Shown: positions 45,738-59,358, numbered from the stretch's first letter. The stretch is DNA of 64,000 nt from Bacillota bacterium (GCA_024653485.1 JANLFY010000009.1:1-64000); one strand, 5' to 3'. Numbers and translations are program-made. Notes: generated by a model not told the origin, from the sequence alone.

Positions 45738-45962
45738 TCACCTGCGAGAGAAGAGCGCGAGGAGAAGCGTCAGTATTACGCTCAGTGCGACGCTAGTGGC
45801 AAGCGGGAAGTAAAAGGTGAAGTTGCCCCGCCTGATCAAGATGTCGCCGGGCAGCCTGCCTATGCCCGGAAGCTTCTCCCCGAAGGCCAGCAACGCTCCG
45901 AAGACGAGCATGACCCCGCCGAGAACCATGAGCATCTTTCCAAGCGAACCTAGGCCATCCAA
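45738..45962 (-). CDS. DUF2905 small membrane protein
   Basis: This 74-residue protein has two hydrophobic helices (GKMLMVLGGVMLVFGALLAF and ATSVALSVILTLLLALF) separated by LPGIGRLPGDILIRRGNFTFYFP, the DUF2905 signature. The start is TTG with GGGGTGA upstream. Members are often near recO or ruvB; their function is unknown. Confidence 0.9.
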   Translation of the reverse strand: MDGLGSLGKMLMVLGGVMLVFGALLAFGEKLPGIGRLPGDILIRRGNFTFYFPLATSVALSVILTLLLALFSRR

Positions 45963-46066
45963 GCCAGATCACCCCGCCATCCACCTACGAACGCTGCGCA
46001 CGGTGATGTGCGGGTGGGACCCATTCCGCAACCAAAACGGGTTCACCACCTCACGCATCCCGCCCT

Positions 46067-46088
46067 ATTATACCACACTGTGCACAGT
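46067..46088 (-). promoter_or_regulatory. Extended -10 promoter with a 12-bp palindrome
   Basis: On the minus strand, TGG-TATAAT (TATAAT at 46072-46067) is an extended -10 for the DUF2905/recO genes. A perfect palindrome ACTGTGCACAGT (46077-46088) fills the place between -10 and -35, where a repressor could bind. Confidence 0.5.
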
Positions 46089-46223
46089 CGTCGGAGTCCG
46101 GCGCTGCCCGGCGTAGTCCGCTGACACTCCTCTTGCCGCGCGGAGGAGTCTGGGGGATTGACGGCCAGCGACTCTGGGAAGACTTAGGGGCGGCATCAAG
46201 TCCTCGCATGGAAGGTGGAGCAA

Positions 46224-47114
46224 ATGGATCCTGCTGCTCCCGGGCTAGTCGTTCTCGCCACCGTCTCTCTCGTTCCGGGTATCGTTTGGGTGTGGTTCTT
46301 CTATCGGAAGGACCGGGCGGAGCCCGAGCCAAAAACCCTCGTGATAAGGTCGTTCGCGTTTGGCGTCGTCTCAGTCTTCCCAGCTGCGCTTCTCGAGGCC
46401 CCGTTTCGTAGGGTCATTGCGACCGGCCGCAAAGACCTCTTGGCCCTTCTCGTGGTGTCCATCTTTGTCGTCGGGGTCGTCGAGGAGGTCTCGAAGTTCG
46501 TCGCGGTGAAGCTGGCGGCGTACGATAACCCTGAGTTTGACGAAGTGATGGACGGTGTAGTGTACGCGGTCGCCGCGGGGCTCGGGTTCGCGGCCACCGA
46601 GAACCTGTTCTACGCAAGCGCCTACGGCCTCGCGGTGGGAGTGGTCAGAGCCTTCATCACCGACCTGGCACACGCTTCATTCTCAGGGATCGTTGGGTAC
46701 TACCTAGGGCGCGCGAAGGCGGACGCTCCGCATGCCACCGCTCTTGTGGCGAGAGGTCTCGGCATCGCCATCGCGCTCCATGGGGCGTACGATTTCCTCA
46801 TAATCGGGGGCATCGTGCCGCCTGGATTCGGGATCTTCATGGTATTGGGAACTTACGCGTACCTTAGCCGCAAGATCGCGCAGGCCGAGCGGCTATCGCC
46901 TTTCGCGACCCGTCCTCCGGTCGCAGGGGAAAGACCATTGGGCTCCACTCCCTTACGTTCGAAGAAGCACGCATGGACCCACGCGCCAGCTGCAATGGAG
47001 ACTGCGGCCGACGCGTTGACGCGCGTCCCCCATTCTCGCGACGGTGTCCAGCCTGACAGCCCTCAAGTGGAAGCGCACGCCGAGGGCGCGGGGAGAGCCT
47101 TCGAAGAAGAGTGA
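46224..47114 (+). CDS. prsW: PrsW-family intramembrane metalloprotease
   Basis: This 296-residue multi-pass membrane protein has about seven hydrophobic segments. The PrsW/CPBP-like glutamate motif VVEEVSKFVAVK and a second acidic helix (FDEVMDGVVYAVAAGLGFAA, then TENLFY) are present, as is a conserved HASFSGIVGYYLG. B. subtilis PrsW cleaves the anti-sigma factor RsiW. The ATG is placed at 46224 behind GGTGG; a GTG three codons earlier is possible. The last ~75 residues are hydrophilic, low-complexity and not conserved. Confidence 0.87.
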   Translation: MDPAAPGLVVLATVSLVPGIVWVWFFYRKDRAEPEPKTLVIRSFAFGVVSVFPAALLEAPFRRVIATGRKDLLALLVVSIFVVGVVEEVSKFVAVKLAAYDNPEFDEVMDGVVYAVAAGLGFAATENLFYASAYGLAVGVVRAFITDLAHASFSGIVGYYLGRAKADAPHATALVARGLGIAIALHGAYDFLIIGGIVPPGFGIFMVLGTYAYLSRKIAQAERLSPFATRPPVAGERPLGSTPLRSKKHAWTHAPAAMETAADALTRVPHSRDGVQPDSPQVEAHAEGAGRAFEEE

Positions 47115-47151
47115 GGTCCGCCTCGACTTCACTGATGCTGCAGGACACCCG

Positions 47152-47180
47152 GTGACAACGCATCGCCCCTGTGCTAAGAT
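47152..47180 (+). promoter_or_regulatory. Promoter of yebC
   Basis: GTGACA (47152-47157), a 17-bp spacer and TAAGAT with an upstream TGn (47175-47180) precede the yebC start by 24 nt. Confidence 0.6.
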
Positions 47181-47203
47181 TGTCGTGACGGGAGGGGTGA
47201 GAG

Positions 47204-47962
47204 ATGTCTGGGCACTCCAAGTGGGCCAACATAAAGCACAGAAAAGCGAAGGCAGATGCTGAGCGGGGAAGGATGTTCACCAAGGTCGCGAGAGAGATCC
47301 TCGTCGCGGCTCGCGAGGGAGGTCCTGACCCCGAGGCCAACTTCAGGTTGAGGATGGCTATTGATAGGGCGCGTGCGGTGAATATGCCCAATGACAGCAT
47401 CATGCGGGCGATAAAGAGAGGCGCGGGCGAATCCGGAGCGGAGACGTACGAAGAGATCATCTACGAAGGGTACGGCCCCGGGGGCGTCGCGATCATGGTC
47501 GAGGTAATGACGGACAACAGAAACCGGGCGGCTTCTGATGTGAGGCATACCTTCACGCGACACGGAGGAAACCTAGGGGAGAGCGGGTGCGTCGCATGGA
47601 TGTTCCACAAGAAGGGCCTTCTCGTAGTAGACCTCGCCGATGTCAAATTGAGTGAGGACGATCTCATGAACCTCGCCGTGGAAGCGGGAGCCGACGACTT
47701 CAAGGTTGACGGCGCTACCGTAGAGATCACTACTGATCCCTCGGAGTTCGAGAACGTCCAGAAGTTCCTCAGGGATCACGGCGTCGCGTTCACCGTCGCA
47801 GAGCTGACGTGGGTGCCGAAAACCACGGTGAGGGTCACAGGCAAAGACGCGAAGCAGCTCCTCAGTCTGACCGAAGCCTTGGAAGAGCTGGACGACGTGC
47901 AGCAGGTCCACGCGAACTTCGACATACCCGACGAGGAGATGGAAGCGGCCGCGGAGGTGTGA
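47204..47962 (+). CDS. yebC: YebC/TACO1-family protein
   Basis: This 252-residue protein has the universal N-terminus SGHSKWANIKHRKAKADAER and the segments NMPNDSIMRAIKRGAGE and YEGYGPGGVAIMVE. YebC proteins bind near the ribosome and help translate difficult (for example proline-rich) sequences; some were described as transcription regulators (PmpR). Here it lies upstream of the bofC-like gene rather than ruvC. Confidence 0.95.
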   Translation: MSGHSKWANIKHRKAKADAERGRMFTKVAREILVAAREGGPDPEANFRLRMAIDRARAVNMPNDSIMRAIKRGAGESGAETYEEIIYEGYGPGGVAIMVEVMTDNRNRAASDVRHTFTRHGGNLGESGCVAWMFHKKGLLVVDLADVKLSEDDLMNLAVEAGADDFKVDGATVEITTDPSEFENVQKFLRDHGVAFTVAELTWVPKTTVRVTGKDAKQLLSLTEALEELDDVQQVHANFDIPDEEMEAAAEV

Positions 47963-48113
47963 CTCCCAGCCGCTTCGGTTCGTTCCGACACTTTCCAAGT
48001 CAGACAGGAGAACGTGGCATACTTGCCATGTTCTTTTGTTTCTAGGAATATCCCGCGCATTCTCGGGCATGATACCCAGGGAGTCCCGCACACATTCTTG
48101 GAGGGGTAAAGTC

Positions 48114-48731
48114 GTGAACCGCGCGGGCAGGCTCGCGGCCTTGTGCGTCGCCATCGTTCTTGCGTCGGCGGCGGCAACTTACGCCTATCTCAGCCTGAAG
48201 GCCGCACACAACCTCGAACGCGCACGGAAGGAGCTAGACCAAGCCGATCCCAACGCGGCCTCGTTGCCCCCGGAAGGTCTCGAGGCCAGTCTGAGGGATC
48301 TCTCCTCCGACTCGAAGGTATCATCGTCCACGGAGGTAGTGTATCGGATCATGTACGAGTGCGGCCACGACGAAGTGAACAGGATGGCCGCGCCGCCGGA
48401 GATGTTCGGTCTCACGCGGGAGGAGCTCTCACTTGAGGTTCCGGAATGGACCGTCACTGAATTCACCAAAGAACGGGTTGTGTTGTCGCAAAGACGCGCC
48501 GGAATGTCTCCGGAGTGCGTTTCCAGCATGCACATCGGCGAGAAGGACGGCTGGGTCACCGTGTTTTACGGGGCTCCCAAGAGGCGGTGCAGACCGAAGA
48601 GCGTGACTAGGATAAGAGCGAGCGACCTCCCTCAGAGTGAGAGGGCGGATCTTCAAGACGGGATACCGGTGTCAGGAGAAGAGGATCTCCTGCGTATCCT
48701 AGAAACGCTCGCAAGCTGGGCTGACGGGTAA
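48114..48731 (+). CDS. BofC-like sporulation protein
   Basis: This 205-residue protein has an N-terminal membrane/signal segment (LAALCVAIVLASAAATYAYL). A C-terminal domain similar to the BofC C-terminal domain follows (YRIMYECGHDEVNRMAAPPE, then SSMHIGEKDGWVTVFYG). In Bacillus, BofC inhibits signalling from the forespore through the SpoIVB protease. GTG at 48114 follows GGAGGGGT. The assignment rests on domain resemblance only, and no other sigma-K checkpoint gene is adjacent. Confidence 0.65.
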   Translation: MNRAGRLAALCVAIVLASAAATYAYLSLKAAHNLERARKELDQADPNAASLPPEGLEASLRDLSSDSKVSSSTEVVYRIMYECGHDEVNRMAAPPEMFGLTREELSLEVPEWTVTEFTKERVVLSQRRAGMSPECVSSMHIGEKDGWVTVFYGAPKRRCRPKSVTRIRASDLPQSERADLQDGIPVSGEEDLLRILETLASWADG

Positions 48732-48843
48732 GGGGCGAGACCGGGCTGCCTCCGCTATGCCGTAGCCTCACGTGGGCCGATGTCTCCCCCAGACTTTCAC
48801 GGGCACGTCTCGCGCAAATGCCGAGGAATTCCTGATCTACCTA

Positions 48844-48873
48844 TTGACAAAGCGCCGCGACGTTCTGTAATAT
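48844..48873 (+). promoter_or_regulatory. Sigma-A promoter of groESL
   Basis: TTGACA (48844-48849), an 18-bp spacer and TAATAT (48868-48873) lie just upstream of the CIRCE element. Confidence 0.88.
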
Positions 48874-48885
48874 GGTGTCGGATTG

Positions 48886-48912
48886 TTAGCACTCCCCCTC
48901 GGTGAGTGCTAA
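48886..48912. promoter_or_regulatory. CIRCE element (HrcA operator)
   Basis: TTAGCACTC-N9-GAGTGCTAA is a perfect match to the CIRCE inverted repeat. HrcA binding here represses groESL under non-stress conditions. Confidence 0.97.
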
Positions 48913-48938
48913 ATTTCAGCCCAGAGGAGGTATGACGA

Positions 48939-49220
48939 GTGGTAAAGCCGTTGGAGGACAGAGTTGTGGTCAAGCCCAACACCGAGGAAGAGCGCACAAA
49001 GGGTGGTATCGTGCTGCCCGATACAGCGAAGGAGCGCCCACAGGAAGGTGAGGTGATCGCCGTAGGTCCCGGGAAGCTCCTGGAGAACGGCCAGAGAGCG
49101 CCGATGGATGTGAAGCCCGGGGACAAGGTCATCTTCGCCAAATACGGTGGCACGGAAGTCAAGATCGAGGGCGAGGAGTACATCATCCTTCGTCAGAGCG
49201 ACATCCTGGCTGTGAAGTAG
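48939..49220 (+). CDS. groES: Co-chaperonin GroES
   Basis: This 93-residue GroES has the start [17 protein letters not shown]. The mobile loop [18 protein letters not shown] binds GroEL. The start is GTG with AGAGGAGG upstream. It is the first gene of the CIRCE-controlled operon, 54 nt before groEL. Confidence 0.98.
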   Translation: MVKPLEDRVVVKPNTEEERTKGGIVLPDTAKERPQEGEVIAVGPGKLLENGQRAPMDVKPGDKVIFAKYGGTEVKIEGEEYIILRQSDILAVK

Positions 49221-50897
<1,677 letters not shown>

Positions 50898-50936
50898 GCC
50901 GCGAGCCAAGCGGCGTAGGAACACAACCGAGACTAC

Positions 50937-50968
50937 GCGACCCCGGGGCACTTCCCGGGGTCGCTTTC
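50937..50968 (+). terminator. Terminator after groEL
   Basis: GCGACCCCGGG-GCACTT-CCCGGGGTCGC is an 11-bp stem with a 6-nt loop, followed by TTTC. Confidence 0.9.
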
Positions 50969-51032
50969 ACTCGCGCTGCTGTCTCGGGCTCCTCCCTGGT
51001 GACGAGCCGATCGCACCTGGCGCGAGGCAGCG

Positions 51033-51680
51033 TCACGACACATGATCGATCCGAGTCACCCTCACCGCCTCCACGACTCCGTCCGTCACCGATACGACTT
51101 CGATCAGGGCGTCGGCCACGCGGAACGTCCTGTGCGGGACGATTGCCACACCTTCTTCCTCGGCCAGACGTGCGGCCACCCCTCCAATAGTCTTGGCTAT
51201 GGTTTGCGGCACATGTACATCCGAGATCTGACACACTGCACTCACCGGAGTGGCCGCGCTAAAGACGTGGTCGCCGGCTTCGATCTTGGCGACGAAGAGG
51301 TACCTCCTGATTGCGAAGAGCCCTCCGATGGCAGCGGTGCCGATGAGAAACTCCACCACAGTGGTCTGAGGGCTGAGCATCTTCCTCGCGGCTACGTACA
51401 TGAGGACCTCGATCACGCTTCCGGGAGTATGCCAGATGAGCATCATCGCGAGCTCGAGCCCAACCACCAGCACCAGAACGTGGCTTATCAACGCCTGAAG
51501 CGTGCTGTACGGATCCTGAAGCGGAACACCTCCCGGCAGGAGCATTCGGAGGTATCTCACGAGTTCCAAACTCCCAGCGACCACGCCCACCAGCACGATG
51601 AAGGCCAGAACCGTCTCCCATACCACTATAGAACGCTGAATGTAGCTTCGAGTGAGGATCATGTCGCGACTCTTGTGCAT
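51033..51680 (-). CDS. PsiE-like membrane protein with soluble C-terminal domain
   Basis: This 215-residue protein has three hydrophobic segments (VWETVLAFIVLVGVVAGSLE, LISHVLVLVVGLELAMMLIW, VVEFLIGTAAIGGLFAI) and the IEVLMYVAARKML stretch seen in PsiE-type proteins. A soluble C-terminal domain of about 75 residues (SAVCQISDVHVPQTIAKTIG) may be a small ligand-binding or TrkA-C-like fold. ATG at 51680 follows GGAG. The function is unknown, and the PsiE link is tentative. Confidence 0.6.
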   Translation of the reverse strand: MHKSRDMILTRSYIQRSIVVWETVLAFIVLVGVVAGSLELVRYLRMLLPGGVPLQDPYSTLQALISHVLVLVVGLELAMMLIWHTPGSVIEVLMYVAARKMLSPQTTVVEFLIGTAAIGGLFAIRRYLFVAKIEAGDHVFSAATPVSAVCQISDVHVPQTIAKTIGGVAARLAEEEGVAIVPHRTFRVADALIEVVSVTDGVVEAVRVTRIDHVS

Positions 51681-51786
51681 TCGCTCCGGGCTCCCTCCTT
51701 GATGCGCTAGTCGACTGCACCGTACATTTCTACGTTCCCCACGTTCTCGCAGATCCCTTCCAGATCGGCGAGATGGGAGCGCTGAA

Positions 51787-52719
51787 TCACTGTCCGGGAG
51801 GCGTCTGCTGCTGGAGGAGGTTCCTGAGCTCGGAGCCCTGCAGCTGGATGTAAGTATGCGGCACATCGCCCATGAGCAGGACCTCGGTGATCGGCACCTG
51901 CACCGTGACGTCAACTGTCGAGGCAACGAGCGGCACGACCAGCTTGACCTGCGCCGCAACCTCGAGGTAGATCTTGTGGCGGATTTGGTTTATGCCCGCC
52001 TGTTCGAAGTCGCTGAGTATTCTCGTGTTCACCGTTCCCACGGGAACGACGGAGATGGGTATTCGCGGGCCGACATTTGCTAGGATCTGGCTGCCGAAGA
52101 CCTGACCGAGGGGTATCTCCACCTGTGTCTCGGTGGTTTGCTTGAGCAGCTTCTGCACGCGCATGGTCACGTTGGACGTAAGGCGGTCGATCTCACCCGT
52201 GTTCGGCTGGACGAGGACGACCTTCCCGGAGCTGTCAGGTCTGAGCGCGTAGAGGTCCTCCCAGCGGATGGCCTCGGCGATCTCCTGCGCAACCGCCTGA
52301 GTCACGGCCTCAGTCGCCATCACGCGCGCCTGAGCCTTCGCAAGCTGCTGAAGGGTCGGTCGCAGACGCCAGTCCACCACCGCGAAAAGCAGGCCCGCGA
52401 CCGCAGCCAGCAGGATCATGCGTGCGAGGAACCCACGCCACCTCGAAGGGCGGCGCGAAACCCGGGGCCACCTTGGTCTTGGTGCCGACGACCATTTAGG
52501 CACGAAGCTGCCCTTTGCCACGCCTGGTCCTTGGTCGAGCAAGCCCGCCCGCCCGCGCTCGCGCCCCCCTGACGTGGGCGGAATCGGTCCGGACGGTGCC
52601 CGGCCCCTTGGGCTTCGCCGTGCAGGCCGCCTGGGTCGAAAAGCTCTCGAAAGAGCACGGGCGAGCTCCACCCACCACGCGTGGCGGGGCAGGCCCCTCC
52701 GCCGACGGCGACTCGGCAT
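51787..52719 (-). CDS. yunB: Sporulation protein YunB
   Basis: This protein has up to 310 residues. The conserved part starts with a membrane segment (RMILLAAVAGLLFAVVDWRL) and LAKAQARVMATEAVTQAVAQ. It continues with the YunB-typical beta-rich domain (VEIPLGQVFGSQILANVGPR, then VTVQVPITEVLLMGDVPHTY). YunB is expressed in the mother cell during sporulation and has an unknown role. ATG at 52719 has GGAGG 10 nt upstream and would add about 100 Arg/Pro-rich residues. An internal GTG (VAKGSFVPKW) behind AAGGA would give a normal-sized protein. Confidence 0.85.
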   Translation of the reverse strand: MPSRRRRRGLPRHAWWVELARALSRAFRPRRPARRSPRGRAPSGPIPPTSGGRERGRAGLLDQGPGVAKGSFVPKWSSAPRPRWPRVSRRPSRWRGFLARMILLAAVAGLLFAVVDWRLRPTLQQLAKAQARVMATEAVTQAVAQEIAEAIRWEDLYALRPDSSGKVVLVQPNTGEIDRLTSNVTMRVQKLLKQTTETQVEIPLGQVFGSQILANVGPRIPISVVPVGTVNTRILSDFEQAGINQIRHKIYLEVAAQVKLVVPLVASTVDVTVQVPITEVLLMGDVPHTYIQLQGSELRNLLQQQTPPGQ

Positions 52720-52971
52720 GTACCCGCGTCCTCCTTTGCCCCTAGCCTTCGCACAGAGCTCGGGCAGTCGCACCTGGCCCGCGGTAAATCATATTCGCGC
52801 CTCGGTGCGAAAAGGCCATAACAAAAGGAGCCACACCCGGTATCACCACAAGCCGGGATGGCCCACGCTTCGCAACTCCAGACGCCAGTTTCAAGCGCTG
52901 CTTCCCTTCGGGCTTCGCTGCCCCTTCGCCATCATCGCATCATCCGCCGGGGGACTCGTCGCGCATCACGC

Positions 52972-54192
52972 TCACGCAAGGCGAACCCTCGCGAACCTGC
53001 GTTTGCCCACTCGAATGATGGTGCCGTCCCTTATGGCCACGCACGCCTGAGGATCGACCAGCCTTTCGTCATCAACCCTCACCGCCCCCTGGTCCATGAG
53101 TCGACGCGCCTCGCTGGTGCTTCCGGCGAGTCCCGTCGCCACGAGGAGCTTGGGACACCACATCTTGCCCTCGTCGAGGTCCGCGACGGAGATGACCGCT
53201 TCCGGGACTTCCTCCGGCAGTTCCCCTTTGCGGAACACCGCGTCGAACTCTTCCTCCGCGGTCTTCGCCGCCTGCCACCCGTGGTAAAGCGCGACTATCT
53301 CGCGGGCCAGACGCCTCTTCGCGTCCCTAGGGTGTAGCCTCCCCGAAGCAAGCTCGTCGCGCACAGTCTCGATTTCCTCGTCGGGAAGAGCCGTCGCGAG
53401 CTCGTAGAAGGTCATCATGACGTCATCAGATATGGACATTGTCTTTCCGTACATCTGCGAAGGCGGCTCCGCGACACCGATGTAGTTCCCCAGGCTCTTG
53501 CTCATCTTGTTGACGCCGTCCGTACCAACGAGAATCGGCATGAGCATGGCTACCTGAGGTTCCTGGTCGTACTCGCGCTGGAGCATCCTTCCGAAGAGGA
53601 TGTTGAACTTCTGGTCAGTGCCGCCGAGTTCCACGTCTGCCTGGAGCGCCACGGAGTCGTACGCCTGCATGAACGGATAGAAGAATTCGTGGATGTATAT
53701 CGGTTGCTCTTGACGGAACCTCGCGTTGAACTCATCCCGTTCGAGCATCCTCGCGACGGTGTACTTGGACGCGAGGTTGATGACGTCCTCGAAGGTGAGC
53801 TTGGAAAGCCACTCGCTATTAAAAGCTATCCTGGTCCTCGCCGGATCCAGGATCTTGTATGCTTGTTCCTGATACGTGCGAGCGTTCCTCATGACTTCGT
53901 CTGCGGAAAGTTGCCGCCTCGTCTCGGACTTCCCCGTCGGATCGCCTATGCGCCCCGTGAAGTCCCCCACCACGAGCACGACCTCGTGGCCGAGGTCCTG
54001 GAACTCCCTCAGTTTGCGGAGCACCACAGCATGGCCGAGGTGAATATCAGGCGCAGAAGGATCCAGCCCCAGCTTCACGCGGAGCGGTCGCGACGCGCGC
54101 GATGCCCTTTCCAGCTTCTCGCGGAGGTCATCCTCCGATACCACCTCCGCTGTCTTCCTCTTCAAGATGTCTACCTGCTCCCCGCTAGTCAC
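52972..54192 (-). CDS. tyrS: Tyrosyl-tRNA synthetase
   Basis: This 406-residue class I synthetase has DIHLGHAV (HIGH motif) in the Rossmann fold, VNKMSKSLGN (KMSKS) and a C-terminal S4 RNA-binding domain (STSEARRLMDQGAVRVDDER). It resembles the TyrZ-like subgroup more than B. subtilis TyrS. The GTG at 54192 has GGGAGG 8 nt upstream; GTG 54195 and TTG 54198 are in-frame alternatives. No T-box leader was recognised. Confidence 0.94.
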   Translation of the reverse strand: MTSGEQVDILKRKTAEVVSEDDLREKLERASRASRPLRVKLGLDPSAPDIHLGHAVVLRKLREFQDLGHEVVLVVGDFTGRIGDPTGKSETRRQLSADEVMRNARTYQEQAYKILDPARTRIAFNSEWLSKLTFEDVINLASKYTVARMLERDEFNARFRQEQPIYIHEFFYPFMQAYDSVALQADVELGGTDQKFNILFGRMLQREYDQEPQVAMLMPILVGTDGVNKMSKSLGNYIGVAEPPSQMYGKTMSISDDVMMTFYELATALPDEEIETVRDELASGRLHPRDAKRRLAREIVALYHGWQAAKTAEEEFDAVFRKGELPEEVPEAVISVADLDEGKMWCPKLLVATGLAGSTSEARRLMDQGAVRVDDERLVDPQACVAIRDGTIIRVGKRRFARVRLA

Positions 54193-54291
54193 CACCAATA
54201 CCTCCCAGCCAGAGTCACGTCCAGTTTAGCATAGGGCGATCCCCTCGTCAATCGCGGGCCTTCGCGGCCCGACGCAGCATGACCGGCCAGG

Positions 54292-54322
54292 TTGACTCGG
54301 GCAACGCGGGGTATGGTATAAT
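54292..54322 (+). promoter_or_regulatory. Extended -10 promoter of the penicillin-binding protein gene
   Basis: TTGACT (54292-54297), a 19-bp spacer and a perfect TATAAT with TGn in front (54317-54322) lie about 90 nt before the ATG. Confidence 0.75.
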
Positions 54323-54412
54323 TGGGGCGGATGAGGAACAAGACGATATGATAATCGGCGTCGTCATAGGACGTCTATCGCGACGAGTACGTGCCGAGAG
54401 AGGAGCGTGGCG

Positions 54413-56669
54413 ATGTCCAGGGGCATGGGGCGGATCATCTCCATCCTCGCGGTTGGCTTCATCCTCGTGGCGTGCGTGGCCTCCGGCGTCTTCGTTGGTG
54501 TCGTCATGGGAGCCCTGCGAGACATGCCCGCGCTGGAGGACCTGGAATACAGGCCCAGTGAGGCTACAAGGATATACGACGTCAACGGAAAGCTGGTCGC
54601 TCGGCTGTACATACAGAACAGAGTCTGGGTTCCCCTGCGCGACATCCCGGTGACCTTACAGAACGCGGTCATCTCCATCGAAGACCACAATTTCCGCCAC
54701 CACCACGGTGTGAACTTCACCGCGATGTTGAGGGCACTGCTCGTGGACCTGAGGGAAGGCAAGATCGTCCAAGGCGGGAGCACCATCACCCAGCAGCTCG
54801 CCAAGAACGCTTTCCTGACGCAAGAACGCACGTTCACAAGGAAGATTCAGGAGTTCATCTACGCTATCCAGCTTGAACGGGCGTACACCAAAGACCAGAT
54901 CCTAGAGCTGTACCTGAACGAGGTGTACTATTTCCCAGGGCAAGCTGTGTACGGCGTGGAAGCCGCCGCCCAAGGATATTTCGGAAAGCACGTGCGCGAC
55001 CTGAATCTCGCCGAATCGGCGCTCCTCGCGGGGCTCATACGGAACTCCCAACTATATTCTCCCACCAAGAACCCTGATGCCGCGCGAGCGAGACGTGCGT
55101 TGGTGCTCTCGCGCATGGCCGAGTTTGGGTACATCTCACACGAGGAGGCGGAGGCCGCGAACAAGGCGCCGCTTGGCGTAATCGAGAAGCGATCCTCAAA
55201 GGAGGTCGCCCCCTACTTCGTGGACTACGTGCGGGCGCATCTCCTCGAGAGATATGGACAGGAAACAGTGTACAAGGGGGGTCTGAGGGTATACACTACC
55301 CTTGACTTGCGGCTGCAGGAAATTGCGGAGAAGGCGCTCCTGTCGAACCTCCCACAAGGCAAGCCGGATGCGAAAGGGCTCATGCAGCCCCAGGGCGCCA
55401 TGGTGGTCCTGGACGCACGCGAGGGATACATAAGGGCGATGGTGGGAGGGCGCGGCAACGACGAATTCAACAGGGCCGTCCAATCGTACAGACAGCCCGG
55501 GTCAGCATTCAAACCGTTCGTGTACACCGCGGCCATACAGGCCGGCTATACCCCTGCCACGCTGCTCGATGACTCGCCGGTCGAATACAGCCTTCCGGGT
55601 CAGAAGGAACCGTGGGCGCCAGTGAACAACGACGAGAAATTCCGGGGGCCCGTTTCGCTACGAGAAGCGCTCGAGAACTCGATCAATGTGGCGTCAGTCA
55701 AGCTCCTCGACCAGGTGGGAATAGAGAATGCCATCAAGATGGCCAAGGCGATGGGCATAACCAGCTTGGTTGAGTCGGGGCGCCGCAACGACATGACCCT
55801 CGCGCTTGTTCTGGGCGGCCTGACCAAGGGTGTGACACCCCTCGAGATGGCTGCGGCGTACGCGGTGTTCCCCAACCAGGGAATAAGGGCTGAGCCCACG
55901 TGTATCCTCAGAGTCGAGGACCCTGACGGCAACGTGCTGGAGCGCAACACTCCCGCGAAGACAGTCGTCCTGAATGAGCAGACCGCCTACATCATGACGG
56001 ACATGATGCGCGGAGTAATCACACGGGGGACAGGCAAGGCCGCACAAATCGGTCGCCCGGCGGCGGGAAAGACGGGGACCACGTCTGATTACACCAACGC
56101 ATGGTTCGTGGGGTTCACGCCTGATCTCGTGGCGTGCGTGTGGATAGGCAACGACGAGCAGCAAAAGCCCATGGTGTACGGGGGCGTGAGAATAGGAAGC
56201 GCGCGCGCCGCCATGATATGGGGAGCGTTCATGAAAGAGGCACTCAAAGACCTGCCCCCGGCTGAGTTTCCCGTTCCGAGCGGCGTCGTGTTTACGAGAA
56301 TCTGCACGGAATCTGGAATGCTCGCGACCGCCTCGTGCCCGAAACCGGCGACGGAGGTCTTCATCCCGGGAACGGAACCCAAAGATTACTGCGGTCTCCA
56401 CAGCGGGGTCGTGGAAGTCTCGGTGTGCGCGGAATCGGGAACGCTCGCCACCGACGCATGCCCGCCAGACATGATAGAGGTTCGCCGGTATCTCGCGTCG
56501 AGCGGTCTTCGAGTGCTTGCCGACGGCACCATCCTGGCGGGAGAGCGCATGCCGACAGCCCACTGCTCGCTGCATGGGTGGCGCGGAGCCGCCTCGGGAA
56601 ACCGCGAAGGTCGAGACGGTGCTTTCCGCTCGCCAGGCGGTAAAGACGCGCTCCCGGAGGCCGACCGCC

Positions 56670-56686
<17 letters not shown>
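54413..56686 (+). CDS. Class A penicillin-binding protein (transglycosylase/transpeptidase)
   Basis: This 757-residue bifunctional cell-wall synthase has an N-terminal membrane anchor. The GT51 glycosyltransferase motifs are EDHNFRHHHGVN and GGSTITQQLAKN. The transpeptidase motifs are SxxK in QPGSAFKPF, SxN in ENSINVAS and KTG in AAGKTGTTSDYTNAWF. A C-terminal tail holds two similar cysteine-containing repeats (CTESGMLATASCP and CAESGTLATDACP, each ending in C-x-LH). ATG at 54413 follows AGGAG by 7 nt; an in-frame GTG two codons earlier is too close to it. The end overlaps mutS2 by 17 nt. Confidence 0.95.
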
Positions 56687-59072
<2,386 letters not shown>

Positions 59073-59320
59073 CCGGCATCCCTCCGGCAGGTCGCAAGGG
59101 TCTCGGAATCCCGCCTCGCGGCCCGCCACGCACCATTATACCACATGCTCTCGTCGGAGTGCCGGTGGAGGCGACCGGCGCGTTGCGGTGCAGGCTCCGG
59201 TGCCGGTCGTGCGCCCGGATCTGTGTTCAGCCTGGCGCCTGGTTTCTCGGTCTAGAGCGTCCTTATAGACCCACGGGCCTGTGGCCTTCCTCCGCGGCCG
59301 CTGGCGCCGATGGCAAGGCC

Positions 59321-59340
59321 CGACGTACATCGACGTACAT
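59321..59340. repeat. Tandem 10-mer upstream of mutS2
   Basis: CGACGTACAT is repeated twice exactly, followed by a partial third copy (CGGCGACAT). It lies just beyond the 3' end of the heptaprenyl synthase gene. Confidence 0.5.
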
Positions 59341-59358
59341 CGGCGACATCGCTCCCGC

